Shown here: positions 44,889 to 55,758 of the stretch, one piece after another
How the letters are laid out: every line of letters begins with the position of its first letter
Numbering within the stretch: position 1 is the first letter of the stretch
Source: Bryopsis sp. KO-2023
Lineage: Eukaryota; Chlorophyta; Ulvophyceae; Bryopsidales; Bryopsidaceae
NCBI GenBank assembly: GCA_030272585.1
Contig: BSYQ01000004.1
Location: forward strand, 6,262,001 to 6,326,000
Direction of reading: 5' to 3'
DNA length: 64,000 bases
Translations under genes and position numbers: made by a program
The notes under the pieces: generated by a model
Told to the model about the DNA's origin: nothing
The model's database searches: none
What the model saw: the letters and a program-made list of their open reading frames with translations, nothing else

Positions 44889-45050
44889 TCAATCAATGAT
44901 TACATATTGCCTGAGGAGCCACTCTGCTCCTATCGCAACCCAATATCAAACAATCACCTCATCAAAAATTCAGTAGGATCCATAAGCCCATAATCGAAAA
45001 AGAAAACTGATAACACCAAAAAACCCTCCTCCCCCCCCCCAAAAGATAAC

Positions 45051-45470
45051 TTACTGTCCAGTCGATCCAAAACCCAACGAACCCCTCTCCGTAGTGTTTA
45101 ATTTCTCTACTACCATTACTTCTGGCCTATCAAATTTCTCCAACACCAGTTGAACAACTCGTTCACCACAAGTAATCTTGTAGTCCGTATCCGACAAATT
45201 GAATAAAATAGCCTTCAGTACACCCCTGTAATCTTGGTCTATAACCCCGGCACCGACCAAGAGACCAGACCCTGTACAGACACCCGATCTAATAACCAAT
45301 CGCCCATAACAACCTTCTGGCATTTCTATCGCGATACCTAAATCCAAAACATGACGTCCCCATGCACGAACAGTACAATCAGAAGGCGAAAAAAGATCAT
45401 ACCCAACGCTTCCTTCTGATCCTCTCTGCGGACACCGTGTCGCAGGATTAAGAAAAGCCACACGTAACAT
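45051..45470 (-). CDS. dUTPase (trimeric type), 139 aa, LINE-encoded
   Basis: A complete ORF with all five trimeric dUTPase motifs in order: GSVGYDLFSP (I), GRLVIRSG (II), GAGVIDQDYRGVLKAIL (III, catalytic Asp and Tyr present), GERVVQLVLEKF (IV) and TERGSLGFGSTGQ at the very C-terminus (V). The enzyme hydrolyses dUTP to dUMP and pyrophosphate and keeps uracil out of new DNA. It lies 47 bp downstream of the LINE C-terminal ORF on the same strand and just upstream of the LINE 3' tail. A second LINE fragment at 42450-42600 has the same arrangement, so this is part of the element and not a chance host gene. Confidence 0.92.
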   Translation of the reverse strand: MLRVAFLNPATRCPQRGSEGSVGYDLFSPSDCTVRAWGRHVLDLGIAIEMPEGCYGRLVIRSGVCTGSGLLVGAGVIDQDYRGVLKAILFNLSDTDYKITCGERVVQLVLEKFDRPEVMVVEKLNTTERGSLGFGSTGQ

Positions 45471-45517
45471 ACTATCCCACTAGAAACCACTACAATACCC
45501 TTCTTCACTACAAGTTT

Positions 45518-46019
45518 TTAATCAACCAACTCACGTCGTCCCCTTGTCATTTCAGAAATGAACCTTGCAACTCTTTCTTGATTATCCTGATAAAACAAAG
45601 ATCTTAAAGATCCACAAATGGCTAAATCTCCAAACTTCGTACGTATCTCCTGCAAAGCTTCACATCTAAACAAAAAATGATATTCTGTTTCTATTGATCC
45701 AGAATCACATAAGGGGCATTTTTTACTTTGAAATTCATGACGTAACCCCCCATAGATCCGTAAATCATGCAAACCTGCTCTAAATCTAGTATAAACAACC
45801 CTTTGCTGCATGATCTTCATCCTACTTAAGGGCTGCCAAAATTTAACAAAACAACCTCTAAACGATCGGTATAATATTTGACGTTTCGCCAATGGTGACC
45901 CCAACCATAAATTTTTCTCTCTTCTTTTGAACGCCATACTCCATTTACTCAAATCAACCACCGAGAGCGTAGAAAACTCTGGATAATCTATCTTAATCAG
46001 TTTATGTAACGGGACTCGC
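45518..46019 (-). CDS. LINE ORF2 C-terminus (RVT zinc finger)
   Basis: From 46019 the frame reads RVPLHKLIKIDYPEF and ends REL-VD at 45518. It contains CPLCDSGSIETEYHFLFRC, the C-x2-C-x8-H-x4-C zinc knuckle found at the C-terminus of plant-type LINE ORF2 proteins. Its upstream continuation is the reverse transcriptase beyond the gypsy insertion (58884 onward); some LINE sequence seems to be missing at the junction. Confidence 0.82.
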
Positions 46020-46247
46020 TGAGAGTCGCCTGGGAGTTAGGACTTAGAAGTGGGTGGATTTGACTTTGGTTATGGTTAGAGTGCTTGAAGGGATAAAAGA
46101 GTTGTATTGAAGTGTTGTGTTGTACTTTGGGTTGAACGACTGTAAGACTTGGAGTTTATCGAAAGACACTCGCCCACTGGGGCGCCACGCCCATCTCGTG
46201 TTCACACTACCATCCCCATCACCACTCTCGACAACGACCCCTTTACA
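46020..46247 (+). repeat. 5' LTR of gypsy A (start approximate)
   Basis: Inferred from the primer-binding site TGGTTTCGGAGC at 46249-46260, one base after a sequence ending TTTACA. The start is placed where LINE coding sequence stops. No second copy is available to fix the borders. Confidence 0.5.
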
Positions 46248-46248
46248 A

Positions 46249-46260
46249 TGGTTTCGGAGC
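46249..46260 (+). other. Primer-binding site of gypsy A
   Basis: TGGTTTCGGAGC, identical to the primer-binding sites of elements B and C. Confidence 0.8.
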
Positions 46261-46344
46261 AAGCTCCTCGAACGAGGTAGCATTACAGACGAGGGTCAAG
46301 CGGAACACAGCCGTCAAAGTCAGCCCGACTTGAACTTATCGGAA

Positions 46345-48456
46345 ATGGAAAAACGGAAACCCCAGAGAAGCACATGGTCAAGTGATGTGCGGGGCCAGAC
46401 AGCGCCAGGAAAACCGAACCACAGCAAGCTACAAACGCAAAGAAAACGCGACGGCGTAAGGTCACGTTTGTTGACAGTTGAAACTGCGGTGGATCGCTTG
46501 CTGGAAAACCAGGGTTCTATTCTTGGGAAGCTGAATGATGTGTTGAGAGAGTTCCGAGGTCCAACCATGAGTACGAGGTGCGCCAGCGGAAACGCAACGA
46601 AAACGGTTGGAAAAGTCGCGCGGAGAAGCGGACGCCGTCAAGCTAAACGCACGCATCGGTTACGGATGGACGGAGAGGGCAACGACAAAAACGGAGATGG
46701 TGGCGGCGGAAGTGTGATGTTAGACGAGTGGGATGTCAGATCTGGGAATTCGGAAGGATGCATGAAGGAAGAATGCATGCCTGGAAAAGAGGAGTCGGCG
46801 ACTCGATTCGTGCTGGACGATCACTCTGAGGGGCAGAAAAAGGCATCGACGAGCTCGGATGTCACGAAGCCTCAGAACCTGGTTGACGAGCATCAGGCCA
46901 GGGATCGACCACTGGGATCTAGGGAAGAGATTCCAGAAAATCCAGAGGGGGATTTAGAGAAGGACTCAGAAGGAGTTCAGAGCATAACGGGATCGACCGA
47001 CGGGAAGGAGCCCATCGCAGATGAAATGCGAATCACTGGTGTAGGTAATCGAACATCATTATTGAAACTGCGCGGCTCGCTGTCTCGAGAGGCAGTTACA
47101 ATATTAGTCGACAGCGGGGCTTCGACTGAATTCATATCAGAGAATTTGGTTAAGAGATTGGGCTTGAAAATTTTTTCGAATGATGGAGGAAAATCAGTCA
47201 CATTGGCTGATGACTCACAAGCTCAGGTGGTGGGATCATGTCTCACTACAGTCAGATTTGGTGGATATAAAGTCAAAAGAAAATTTTGGGTATTGAAAGA
47301 GTTGGTGCATGATATGATCTTTGGCAAAAGCTGGCTGAGTGATGTGAATCCCAGAATTGATTGGGTGACACATCAGATTGTGATTGATAGACCCAACAGG
47401 CCACAGGTGGTTCTGCAAGGTTTCTATGGGGAAGCCAAAGACACTCAGAACTGTGGCAGAAGGTTGAATCTGATCACAGCCAAGCAGATGGTCAGGATCA
47501 TGAGGTCCAAAGAAGAAGAGGTGTATGCACTGTGGATTAAACAAGCACAAGGAGATGGCAGTGCTGAAATTGCTGAATGGGAGCTGTTGGATGAGAGAAA
47601 AGGACTGGAAAATGGAGGGGAGCTGAAACTGCTGGAATTATTGAATGCAGATGCAAGAGGAAATTGGAGATCACCAGAAAACAACTGTGGCAGACAGGCA
47701 ACTGAATCAGAAAACTTGAATGGCAGACAGACAAGAGGGAATGAACAGACCACTGGAAGCCAAGTGAATTCAGTTGCAAAGGATCAATCACAACATCATC
47801 ATCTGGACATGGACAACAGGATCGACCTTGAAACACTGAACAGTGCACAAAGAAGGGAAGACACTGGAATTCAAGAGAAATCTGCTGGAAAATCACAAGG
47901 AAATCCAATCTGTCATCAAGGACAAAGCACACATGGACAGAACAACAGAGATGATGTGACACTTGCACCAAAAATCACAGTTGATCCAAAACTGTCGAAA
48001 ATGATCGATGACATCCCAGAAGAGTTGCACAAGCTAAAGGATGTCTTACGTAATCATGCCGAACGATTTCCGGATGACTTACCGAAGCAGCTTCCCCCAC
48101 ATCGAACGCACGATTTCGAGATCAACGAAGTTCCGGGATCGAAACCGGTCTCGCGACCGATCTACCGGCTCAGCCCGGTCGAGCTTAAAGAAGTTCGAGC
48201 CCAGCTCGACTATTTGCTGGAACATCGCATGATTCGTCCATCCCACAGTCCATACGGAGCTCCTGTGCTTTTCGCGCCTAAGGCCGACGGATCCCTAAGA
48301 ATGTGCATCGATTATAGGATGTTAAACAAGCAGACAATCAGGTCGAAATATTCGTTACCACGCATGGACGAAATGGTGGATCAAGTCGAAGGAGCTCGGT
48401 TCTTCACGAAGATCGACCTAAGGAGTGGTTACTGGCAGGTTCGCATCAAAGACGAT
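46345..48456 (+). CDS. Gypsy A gag-like, protease and reverse transcriptase (first part)
   Basis: A long frame with a basic N-terminal region, a predicted coiled coil ([20 protein letters not shown]), an aspartic protease motif [13 protein letters not shown] near 47105, a Gln/Asn-rich linker, and the first reverse transcriptase blocks ([43 protein letters not shown]). Element B is inserted directly after this block. Fossil element. Confidence 0.85.
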
Positions 48457-48834
48457 TGATACGAACCTCTGTCGTATGACACGTGGTTCGGCCCGCTCAC
48501 CAAACACGTGGTTCGGCCTGACTGTAGTCGGACCGAGCCAGCTCACACACACTCACAGCCACAGACAAGGGAAAGGGTCCAGGCCGCCTCTGAGGTGGCA
48601 AGTCTCAGATCGGCCTGGAACCACATGTTCAGCCTAGGGTCCATTAGGACACGGCCAGGGGGCCATTAGGACGGACATGATGGATTTGGGAATGACAGGC
48701 TGTTCGGCCCGGGCGAGTACTTATTCGGCCCGGACCAAAGCCTGGTTGTAACTTGGACTATTGTAAGAGTTCCTTGTTTGAAGTGTTTGCACCGTTGCTC
48801 TAGACGTTAAGTCTATATTCTGAAGTTCCTATCA
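48457..48834 (+). repeat. 5' LTR of gypsy B
   Basis: 378 bp, identical by eye to 57647-58024. TG...CA ends. Confidence 0.95.
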
Positions 48835-48836
48835 AC

Positions 48837-48848
48837 TGGTTTCGGAGC
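48837..48848 (+). other. Primer-binding site of gypsy B
   Basis: TGGTTTCGGAGC two bases after the 5' LTR. It is shared with elements A and C. Confidence 0.85.
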
Positions 48849-48879
48849 CGAAGCCGGAACCTGACCTTATACGACCCGT

Positions 48880-49377
48880 ATGACGAACGACCACCAGACC
48901 ACGTCCCAGTCCTCCGGCGACACTCACGCCCACCCTCAGAGCCGATATATCACCGTGCCCGAGGACCTGGTCTCACCTCATTGGAGGAGATTTTATATCG
49001 ACCAACTGGCCTTCTGTTACGGAGGACAAAGCGTATTCGAGGGCGTACCTCCCGGAATTGAGGGACCACCTATTTCAAGCCCAGCTCCCGTGCCACCACC
49101 TACCGGGCCGAACGTTGACGACGACACTGAAAGCGTGGGAAGCTGTGACTCCTGCTTCACAGAGGAGCAGAGGAACGACCCAGAGTTTCAGCGCCTCTAC
49201 ACTGAAGTACAAGAAGTCCTCAGAGAAAGGGACCATCAGCGTGCCAACGCGGCCGAAGAGCCACTTCGCAATCGGGACCCACGCATCGCTCACGGAGTCC
49301 AACCATGGACCTCGTACCCTACCATGCGGAGCCAGAGGCCGAAGCCATCGCCTATCCCAACGGAGTGGAGGAGATGA
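48880..49377 (+). CDS. Gypsy B leader ORF, 165 aa
   Basis: An ATG-started frame between the primer-binding site and gag, overlapping the gag start in another frame. It contains RYITVPEDLVSPHWRRFYID, a Pro-rich stretch and an acidic segment with two Cys. No known domain. It could be the true Gag N-terminus or a separate small product. Confidence 0.6.
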   Translation: MTNDHQTTSQSSGDTHAHPQSRYITVPEDLVSPHWRRFYIDQLAFCYGGQSVFEGVPPGIEGPPISSPAPVPPPTGPNVDDDTESVGSCDSCFTEEQRNDPEFQRLYTEVQEVLRERDHQRANAAEEPLRNRDPRIAHGVQPWTSYPTMRSQRPKPSPIPTEWRR

Positions 49378-51557
49378 GCATCGGAGACTCCATGAGTCTG
49401 GGGACAGAAGAAGACCCCCCTCCGGTCCAAGGCGTGTTTGTGCAGAACAATATTCAGCACAACGTCCAAAACGTGCATCACGTCGAAGTGAACCAGGACG
49501 ACAACTCTATCACTGTGGCCCAGTTGGCGGCCGAGACAGAGGAATGGGCCGGACGCACTCAAGCCGAGTTGTATCAAGCGCTCAACGAAGTACGAGGAGA
49601 ACTCAACCATACTCGAGAGGAAGCCGAAGCCCGCCAGTGGCAAGTGGCCAACGAGCAGAACGAAGCTATGAACCTGGCCCTCGAGAACCAAAGGGCCGAG
49701 CTCGAAGACCACCACTGGGAAGACCGGGTCCGGCTGGAAGAGGACTTCGTGAGGCGGCTCGAGCACCTCAAAACCGAAAACGGCCATCTCGTGGCCGAAA
49801 TGGAGGAGCGTATGCACCTGGCCCAAGAGCGTGCGGCCGCCAAGGCTGCCCAAGATTACCACGATCTTGGAGCTCGGGTCGAAACCCTCGGAGTGGAAAC
49901 CAGGGGCCTACGGGAAGACTACCCCTCCGTGGACGAATTGGTGAAGCTCTGGTCAAAGCAGGTCCCTGCGCAGCCCCAAGTCATCCCCGTGTATGTGACT
50001 GGAACCGGGACCCAAACTGTGGCCGCGACTACCCAAGCACCTCCCGGACCAGTCCCGACTTCCGGAGTTCAAGACGTACCTCTCGTTTCCCCAATCGTCA
50101 GCCAAGCACCAGCAGTGCCTATCCTTGCGCCACCGAGCGGTTTCCCAAGCCAACTGCAAGCCGGACCACCACCACCTCAAGGACCAGTCATTCGAGACCC
50201 CAGTTCTGTACCTTCGGGCGGCCCAAGACCGAGCCGAAGAAACCCCTGGGCACCTCTCAACCAGAACCCAACCTCCGGTCTTTCACAGCCATCCGGCCGA
50301 GGACCACCCATGGCACCACATCAAGGACCACCCCCTGGTCCCAGTCAACCACCAGTAACTGGAGCTGTCGGATTCAATTCGGGAACGGACCCGTTTGCGG
50401 GCCTGGGTTCCTACGCATCAGTTGGACAGCAGGACCCCAACTCAGGAGTCCGAAATGCTCCAAGAAGAGGAAGACCAGGAGGAGGAGGCGGAGATGATGG
50501 TGGCGACGATGGAGATGGTGGAGGGCCGAATGGACCGGGAGGACCTGGAGGACCTGGTGGGCCGAATGGACCTGGAGGCGGCGGTGGGCCGAACGGACCA
50601 GGTGGACCTGGACGAGGACCAAATGGACCTGGCGGCGGACCGAACGGACCTGGAGGTCCTGGAGGACCTGGCGGACCGGGAGGACCATTTGGACCACAAT
50701 TACCCGGAGGGCCACCAGCAGCTGGAGGCAATGGCCTGAGGCAAGTCAAACTGCCTATGCCACGAGCCTTCAACGGGACCGCCAATGTTACCGACTGGCT
50801 GATGCGCATGGGCCGATGGTTTCGTGCTCAATCCATCCCAGAAGAGTACTGGCTTCAAGTCATCTGTGCCAACACAGAAGGACCTGCGGCCGAATGGATG
50901 AACTTGACCGAACTCAAAGTGATGGAGGGCCGGAGACAACCACTTGTCGATTGGCATGAGTGGGGCGAAGAAGCTCGAAAATTATTCCAACCGACAACCA
51001 CCTCGGAACACGCCCGAGTCGAGTTACGGACTCTAAGGCAGACGACCTCAGTGAAGGACTACGTCAAGCGCTACAACAGCGTTTGTTTCAGGATCCCGGA
51101 GATGAGTGACGCTGAAGCATATAGCGCATTCACGGCTGGTTTGCGTGAGCCGATCCGAAGCCAAGTTGTCGGCTTCGTTCGTAGCGACGTGCAAGCCGCG
51201 ATCGAGATGGCCGAAAGACTCGACGGTATCCGTGGACTTCACAACTCGGGTGGGGGCCGAGGAGGTGGACATCAGCGTTGGAATCGGAGATCGAGGGTCA
51301 ACAGTATTGGCGGCAGGGCCGAAGACGATCGTGTCAATTACATTGGGGGGAACCGAGGCAGAGGACCAAGCCGTGGCCGAGGCCGAGGCCGAGGCCGTGG
51401 TGGAGGAGGACGATTTGGAGGACGTGGAAATGGCGGCCGATCTACCACACCCAGTGGCAGAGGAGGCCGAGGTGGAATTTCATGTTACTTGTGCGGAGGA
51501 GATCATGGGATCAGAAATTGTCCCAAGCTCTCGGCCGCAAAGCGTTCGATAAACTGA
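49305..51557 (+). CDS. Gypsy B Gag, 750 aa
   Basis: N-terminal coiled coil (about residues 85-185), a Pro-rich section, a collagen-like Gly-Pro-Asn-rich block (about residues 405-475), a capsid-like domain (FNGTANVTDWLMRMGRWFRA onward) and an RG-rich tail with a zinc knuckle CYLCGGDHGIRNCP. The Gly-Pro block is unusual in Gag. Gag and pol lie in overlapping frames, as expected of families that use ribosomal frameshifting. Confidence 0.85.
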   Translation: MDLVPYHAEPEAEAIAYPNGVEEMSIGDSMSLGTEEDPPPVQGVFVQNNIQHNVQNVHHVEVNQDDNSITVAQLAAETEEWAGRTQAELYQALNEVRGELNHTREEAEARQWQVANEQNEAMNLALENQRAELEDHHWEDRVRLEEDFVRRLEHLKTENGHLVAEMEERMHLAQERAAAKAAQDYHDLGARVETLGVETRGLREDYPSVDELVKLWSKQVPAQPQVIPVYVTGTGTQTVAATTQAPPGPVPTSGVQDVPLVSPIVSQAPAVPILAPPSGFPSQLQAGPPPPQGPVIRDPSSVPSGGPRPSRRNPWAPLNQNPTSGLSQPSGRGPPMAPHQGPPPGPSQPPVTGAVGFNSGTDPFAGLGSYASVGQQDPNSGVRNAPRRGRPGGGGGDDGGDDGDGGGPNGPGGPGGPGGPNGPGGGGGPNGPGGPGRGPNGPGGGPNGPGGPGGPGGPGGPFGPQLPGGPPAAGGNGLRQVKLPMPRAFNGTANVTDWLMRMGRWFRAQSIPEEYWLQVICANTEGPAAEWMNLTELKVMEGRRQPLVDWHEWGEEARKLFQPTTTSEHARVELRTLRQTTSVKDYVKRYNSVCFRIPEMSDAEAYSAFTAGLREPIRSQVVGFVRSDVQAAIEMAERLDGIRGLHNSGGGRGGGHQRWNRRSRVNSIGGRAEDDRVNYIGGNRGRGPSRGRGRGRGRGGGGRFGGRGNGGRSTTPSGRGGRGGISCYLCGGDHGIRNCPKLSAAKRSIN

Positions 51558-54500
51558 AGGTCCGGGGCGCGAGGCCACCTACCCTGGACACACATTCGGG
51601 TGGTACAAGGGCCGAGGTTCCGGAAGATTTTGGGGAGGAGCAAGCAGAAGGAATAGATGATAAAAGCATTGCCAAAGGAGTTACTTGGCAAGACAAGCCG
51701 GAAGAGCATGTAAAACGGATAAACACTCGCTCCAGCTCGCATAGTTCCAATACTGCAGCGCGAGCCGGGTCCCATGGAACAGGACTCAGCAGTGGAGCAG
51801 ATGATACTGGCCGCACACGGCCCGGGGTATCATCAGGGGAACCTCCATCCACTGTACAGCTCGGCCCGCAAGGCAACCGAGGGATGGAGGGTGCAAATAT
51901 TAGCACAGTGCCGGGGGCACTTAGTCGAGCTGACTCTGCAGTAGCCGACAATTTTTCATACATAGCTCGGACAGGCAACACCTGTTCGAAGGGGCGTTTC
52001 ACTGGCTTTGAGATAGCCATTCACGTTGGGGACCGGCCGGTGAAGGCCTATGTGGATAGTGGAAGCTGGGAAAACTACGTCTCCACCAAGACTCAAGCAC
52101 GACTGGGATTGGAGGCAACTGGAGAGCATCGCACACTGGTTATGGCGGATGGTTCCAAGGGCTCAACTCGGGGCCGAGCCGAAGGAGTACGATTCCGTTC
52201 GGGCCAAGCCACCTTTGTTTCGGATTTCCACATATTTCCTGACATGGCGTACGAAATGATATTGGGGATTCCGTGGCTTGTAGCCGAGAACCCGGATCTA
52301 TGTTTTCGGACAAGGACGATCACGGTTCAGCGAGGGAAGACAAGGATTTCTCTTCCTTTGGCCATATCGGGCAAGCCTCGGCCCACGGAGACAATGAGTG
52401 TGGGCAACATGGAACAAACATCCGCGGCCAAACTTATGAAGGATGCACATGCAGAACGGGGAGAAGTCGTAATGGTAGTGGTGACTGAGGCCGAAGCCGC
52501 ACCCGCTGATGGACATACCAAGGATGATATCAGCAAGCTAATTCGGCCTGAGCTCTCAAAGGCAATCACACGGCTCTTGGCGGACTACAAACGAGTATTC
52601 GCTGCCGACCTTCCTAAAGGACCACCCCCGGTCCGGAATGGTCACGAGTTCGAAATTGAACTAGAGGAAGGTACTAAGCCAATCTTTCGGCCTATGTACA
52701 AACTCTCTCCAGCCGAACTCACAGAGGTCCGGAAACAGCTCGATTACATGCTGGATCGAGAATTGATTCGGCCCTCGAAGAGCCCGTGGGGAGCCCCTAT
52801 CCTCTTTGCCAACAAGAAGGACGGAGGGCTTCGTTTTTGCATCGACTACCGTTGGATCAACCAGCGGACGGTCAAGAACCGCTACCCACTCCCTCTCCCC
52901 GAAGAGCTCCTGGATCGCCTCCAAGGGGCTAAAATCTTTACACGGCTGGACTTGCGATCGGGGTACTGGCAGATGCCCATCCGGGCCGAAGATCAAGAGA
53001 AGACCGCCTTCCGAACTCGTTACGGCCATTACGAGTACAAGGTGGTGCCCTTCGGCCTGACGAACGCGCCCCCGCAGTTCATGGCGATGGTGAACGATCT
53101 GTTCCGGGACTTCCACGATAAATTTCTTGTGGTCTTCCTGGACGACATCATCGTCTACAGCAAGACGGAGGAAGAGCACGCCGAGCACCTCCGGCTTGTG
53201 CTTGACAAGCTGGCCGAACACAAGCTCTACGCCAAGGCGAGCAAGTGTTCCATAGCGGTCAAGGAACTGGATTTCGTGGGGCATTGGATTTCGGCCGACG
53301 GCATTTCCCCGCATCGTAGCAAGACCCAAGCCATTCAAGATTGGCAGCCGCTACAGTCTGTGCCGGAAGTGAGGAGTTTCCTGGGGATGGTGTCCTACTA
53401 TCGACGATTTATTCGGGAGTTCTCCCGGATAGCTGCGCCTATTCAGAAGCTCGTCAAGAAGGACCAAGCCTGGGAATGGGGTCCGGCCCAGGACAAAGCG
53501 TTTCAAGAGCTCAAGGACCGACTCACTTCGGCCCCTGTACTCTTGATTCCGGATCCCCTGAAACCCTATGTTGTGGTGACGGATGCATCGGATTTCGCGT
53601 TGGGAGCGACTCTCATGCAAGGGAGCAAAGAAGAGGGCTACCAGCCGATTGCGTTTCTCAGCCGTTCTCTCAACTCGGCCGAGCAAAAATATTCGGCCTA
53701 TGAACGGGAACTCCTGGGGATCTCCTATGCTCTGGCACAGTGGCGTCATTATCTGGAAGGCGCTCATGGTGGAACGACGGTGTATACAGATCACCTTCCA
53801 GCGACCCATTTCCTCCAACAACGAGTCCTATCCCGGACCCAAACTCGTTGGTTGAAGGCCGGCTACTTCCAATCTATCAAGCCGACCATTTTGTATCTTC
53901 CGGGCCGCGCCAACTTTGTGGCCGATGCGCTTTCACGCAAGCCCCAGTTACGGCTCAATGCGATTTTGGAGGCCAAAATCTCGCCGGGGGAGGCACAAGA
54001 CTGGCAAGCCGCCATGAAGGAGGACCCTATTCTACGACCAATCGTGACCCAACTTGAAGATGGCCGAGCAGTGCAGGGGTATTCCCTGACTCCGGATGGA
54101 CTGCTCATGTACCAAACCAAAGACATTGGAGCCGAGCCGAAAATTGTTGTGCCGGTTTCTAAACGCCAGGTGGTGTTGCACGACCACCATGATGTACCGA
54201 TGGCGGGACATCCAGGGAAAGCTCGGACAGCCGAGCTTGTGAGCCGAAGACATTGGTGGAGAGGTTGGCGCCGAGCCGTAAACCACTATGTCGAATCGTG
54301 CCCCACTTGCCAGATGATGAAGACCGAGAACTCCAAACAGAAAGGGTTATTACATCCTTTGCCAGTTCCGGCCTACAAGTGGGAGCAGCTCACGACCGAC
54401 CTTGTCACGGATTTACCGAAATCCAACGGGTTCACGGCCGTGGCTGTTTTTGTGGACCGGCTCACGAAGATGTGCAAATTCGTCCCGTGCACCAAGGAGG

Positions 54501-55447
54501 TTTCGGCGAAAGGATATGCCGAGCTCTTTCTCTCCAAGGTATTCCCCACTTCAGGGATACCGGAAGTTATCGTGTCTGATCGAGACCCAAGATTTACGAG
54601 CCAGTTCTACAAGGAGTTGTTTCGGCTCGTGGGCACCGATCTAAGGATGTCGACCGCTCACCATCCGCAATCTGATGGACAGAGCGAGGTAACAATCCGA
54701 ACACTGGAGAACTTCCTTCGGCCCTACATTGAGGCAAGGCCGGAGACATGGAGCGAATACCTCAGCACGGCCGAATTTGCTGCAAACAATTCAGTCAACG
54801 CCAGCACCAAATACACCCCTTTCTACCTGATGTATGGGCAACACCCAAGAGGCCTGGAGGCCGACCGGCCGAGTACTAACGTGGAGGCGGCCGAGGCCAT
54901 GGTGAGCCGAATGAACCGAGACCTGGAGGAGGCCAAAGCAAACTACGCTTCGGCCCAGGAGACCATGTGTGAGAGCGCCAACAAAAAGAGGCGCCATGTG
55001 GAATTCGCAGTGGGACAGGAGGTTTGCCTCCGAAGTGCCCACCTCCCTCTGGCCGTAACCAAGCACATTCCGGCCAAGGTCAGACGAAGGTTCATCGGGC
55101 CGTTCAAGGTTGACGCCGTAATATCACCAGTGGCCTATAGGCTCGACCTCCCACCAGGCTGGAGGCTTCATCCTACATTCCACGTCTCCAAGCTCAAGGA
55201 ATACAAGCGGTCCGAGGAGTTCGTGCGGGATGCACCTCCCGGCCCGGCTCTTATCGATGAGCTGGATGGAGAAGAGGAATACGAGGTGGAGGCTATCGTC
55301 AGGGAGAAAGGAAAGGGGAGAGGAAAACGTTATTTGGTTTGCTGGAAAGGATACCAACCCCATGAGGCGACATGGGAGCCGAAGGAGAGTCTGACACATT
55401 GTTCAGATCTGCTGGCCGAGTTCGTTGCACGAACGGGCCGAGCATGA
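51278..55447 (+). CDS. Gypsy B Pol with chromodomain
   Basis: Aspartic protease (AYVDSGSWENYV), reverse transcriptase (IDYRWINQRTV, FLDDIIVYS), RNase H (VVTDASDFALGATLM), integrase with HHCC finger (SCPTCQMMK) and DDE core (TTDLVTDL, VSDRDPRF, QSDGQSEV), and a C-terminal chromodomain (EYEVEAIVREK..., YLVCWKGYQPHEATWEP). The chromodomain identifies it as a chromovirus, a lineage that directs integration to marked chromatin. The first part overlaps gag. Confidence 0.93.
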   Translation: MESEIEGQQYWRQGRRRSCQLHWGEPRQRTKPWPRPRPRPWWRRTIWRTWKWRPIYHTQWQRRPRWNFMLLVRRRSWDQKLSQALGRKAFDKLKVRGARPPTLDTHSGGTRAEVPEDFGEEQAEGIDDKSIAKGVTWQDKPEEHVKRINTRSSSHSSNTAARAGSHGTGLSSGADDTGRTRPGVSSGEPPSTVQLGPQGNRGMEGANISTVPGALSRADSAVADNFSYIARTGNTCSKGRFTGFEIAIHVGDRPVKAYVDSGSWENYVSTKTQARLGLEATGEHRTLVMADGSKGSTRGRAEGVRFRSGQATFVSDFHIFPDMAYEMILGIPWLVAENPDLCFRTRTITVQRGKTRISLPLAISGKPRPTETMSVGNMEQTSAAKLMKDAHAERGEVVMVVVTEAEAAPADGHTKDDISKLIRPELSKAITRLLADYKRVFAADLPKGPPPVRNGHEFEIELEEGTKPIFRPMYKLSPAELTEVRKQLDYMLDRELIRPSKSPWGAPILFANKKDGGLRFCIDYRWINQRTVKNRYPLPLPEELLDRLQGAKIFTRLDLRSGYWQMPIRAEDQEKTAFRTRYGHYEYKVVPFGLTNAPPQFMAMVNDLFRDFHDKFLVVFLDDIIVYSKTEEEHAEHLRLVLDKLAEHKLYAKASKCSIAVKELDFVGHWISADGISPHRSKTQAIQDWQPLQSVPEVRSFLGMVSYYRRFIREFSRIAAPIQKLVKKDQAWEWGPAQDKAFQELKDRLTSAPVLLIPDPLKPYVVVTDASDFALGATLMQGSKEEGYQPIAFLSRSLNSAEQKYSAYERELLGISYALAQWRHYLEGAHGGTTVYTDHLPATHFLQQRVLSRTQTRWLKAGYFQSIKPTILYLPGRANFVADALSRKPQLRLNAILEAKISPGEAQDWQAAMKEDPILRPIVTQLEDGRAVQGYSLTPDGLLMYQTKDIGAEPKIVVPVSKRQVVLHDHHDVPMAGHPGKARTAELVSRRHWWRGWRRAVNHYVESCPTCQMMKTENSKQKGLLHPLPVPAYKWEQLTTDLVTDLPKSNGFTAVAVFVDRLTKMCKFVPCTKEVSAKGYAELFLSKVFPTSGIPEVIVSDRDPRFTSQFYKELFRLVGTDLRMSTAHHPQSDGQSEVTIRTLENFLRPYIEARPETWSEYLSTAEFAANNSVNASTKYTPFYLMYGQHPRGLEADRPSTNVEAAEAMVSRMNRDLEEAKANYASAQETMCESANKKRRHVEFAVGQEVCLRSAHLPLAVTKHIPAKVRRRFIGPFKVDAVISPVAYRLDLPPGWRLHPTFHVSKLKEYKRSEEFVRDAPPGPALIDELDGEEEYEVEAIVREKGKGRGKRYLVCWKGYQPHEATWEPKESLTHCSDLLAEFVARTGRA

Positions 55448-55758
55448 CTGGAGGAAGCTTCTGATGCAACTGACGAGGGTGATGGGGGAGTTGGAAGTCA
55501 TGATGACGAACTGATGAGGTCAACCTCGGCCGGAATGGGACGGTACCTCAAACGGGGCGGTACCTCGGAAGTTCGGAGGGAATTCCCATCCCTCGTCACA
55601 TCAGGGTGTACCTTTCAGTTGCGCAATGTGTCTGACCGGTACCTCATCGGCGAATTTAAGGAGAATTAACGAAGGCGCTTCAGAAAGCCTTTGTTTGATT
55701 GAAAGAAGAGAGAGAACCCACACGGCCGAAAATCGAAAAGAAAAGGAAAGGATAAGCC

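Noticed and set aside
49058-50497. 479-codon frame rich in Arg, Ser and Pro
   Set aside because: It is the shadow of the gag frame of element B in a GC-rich stretch.
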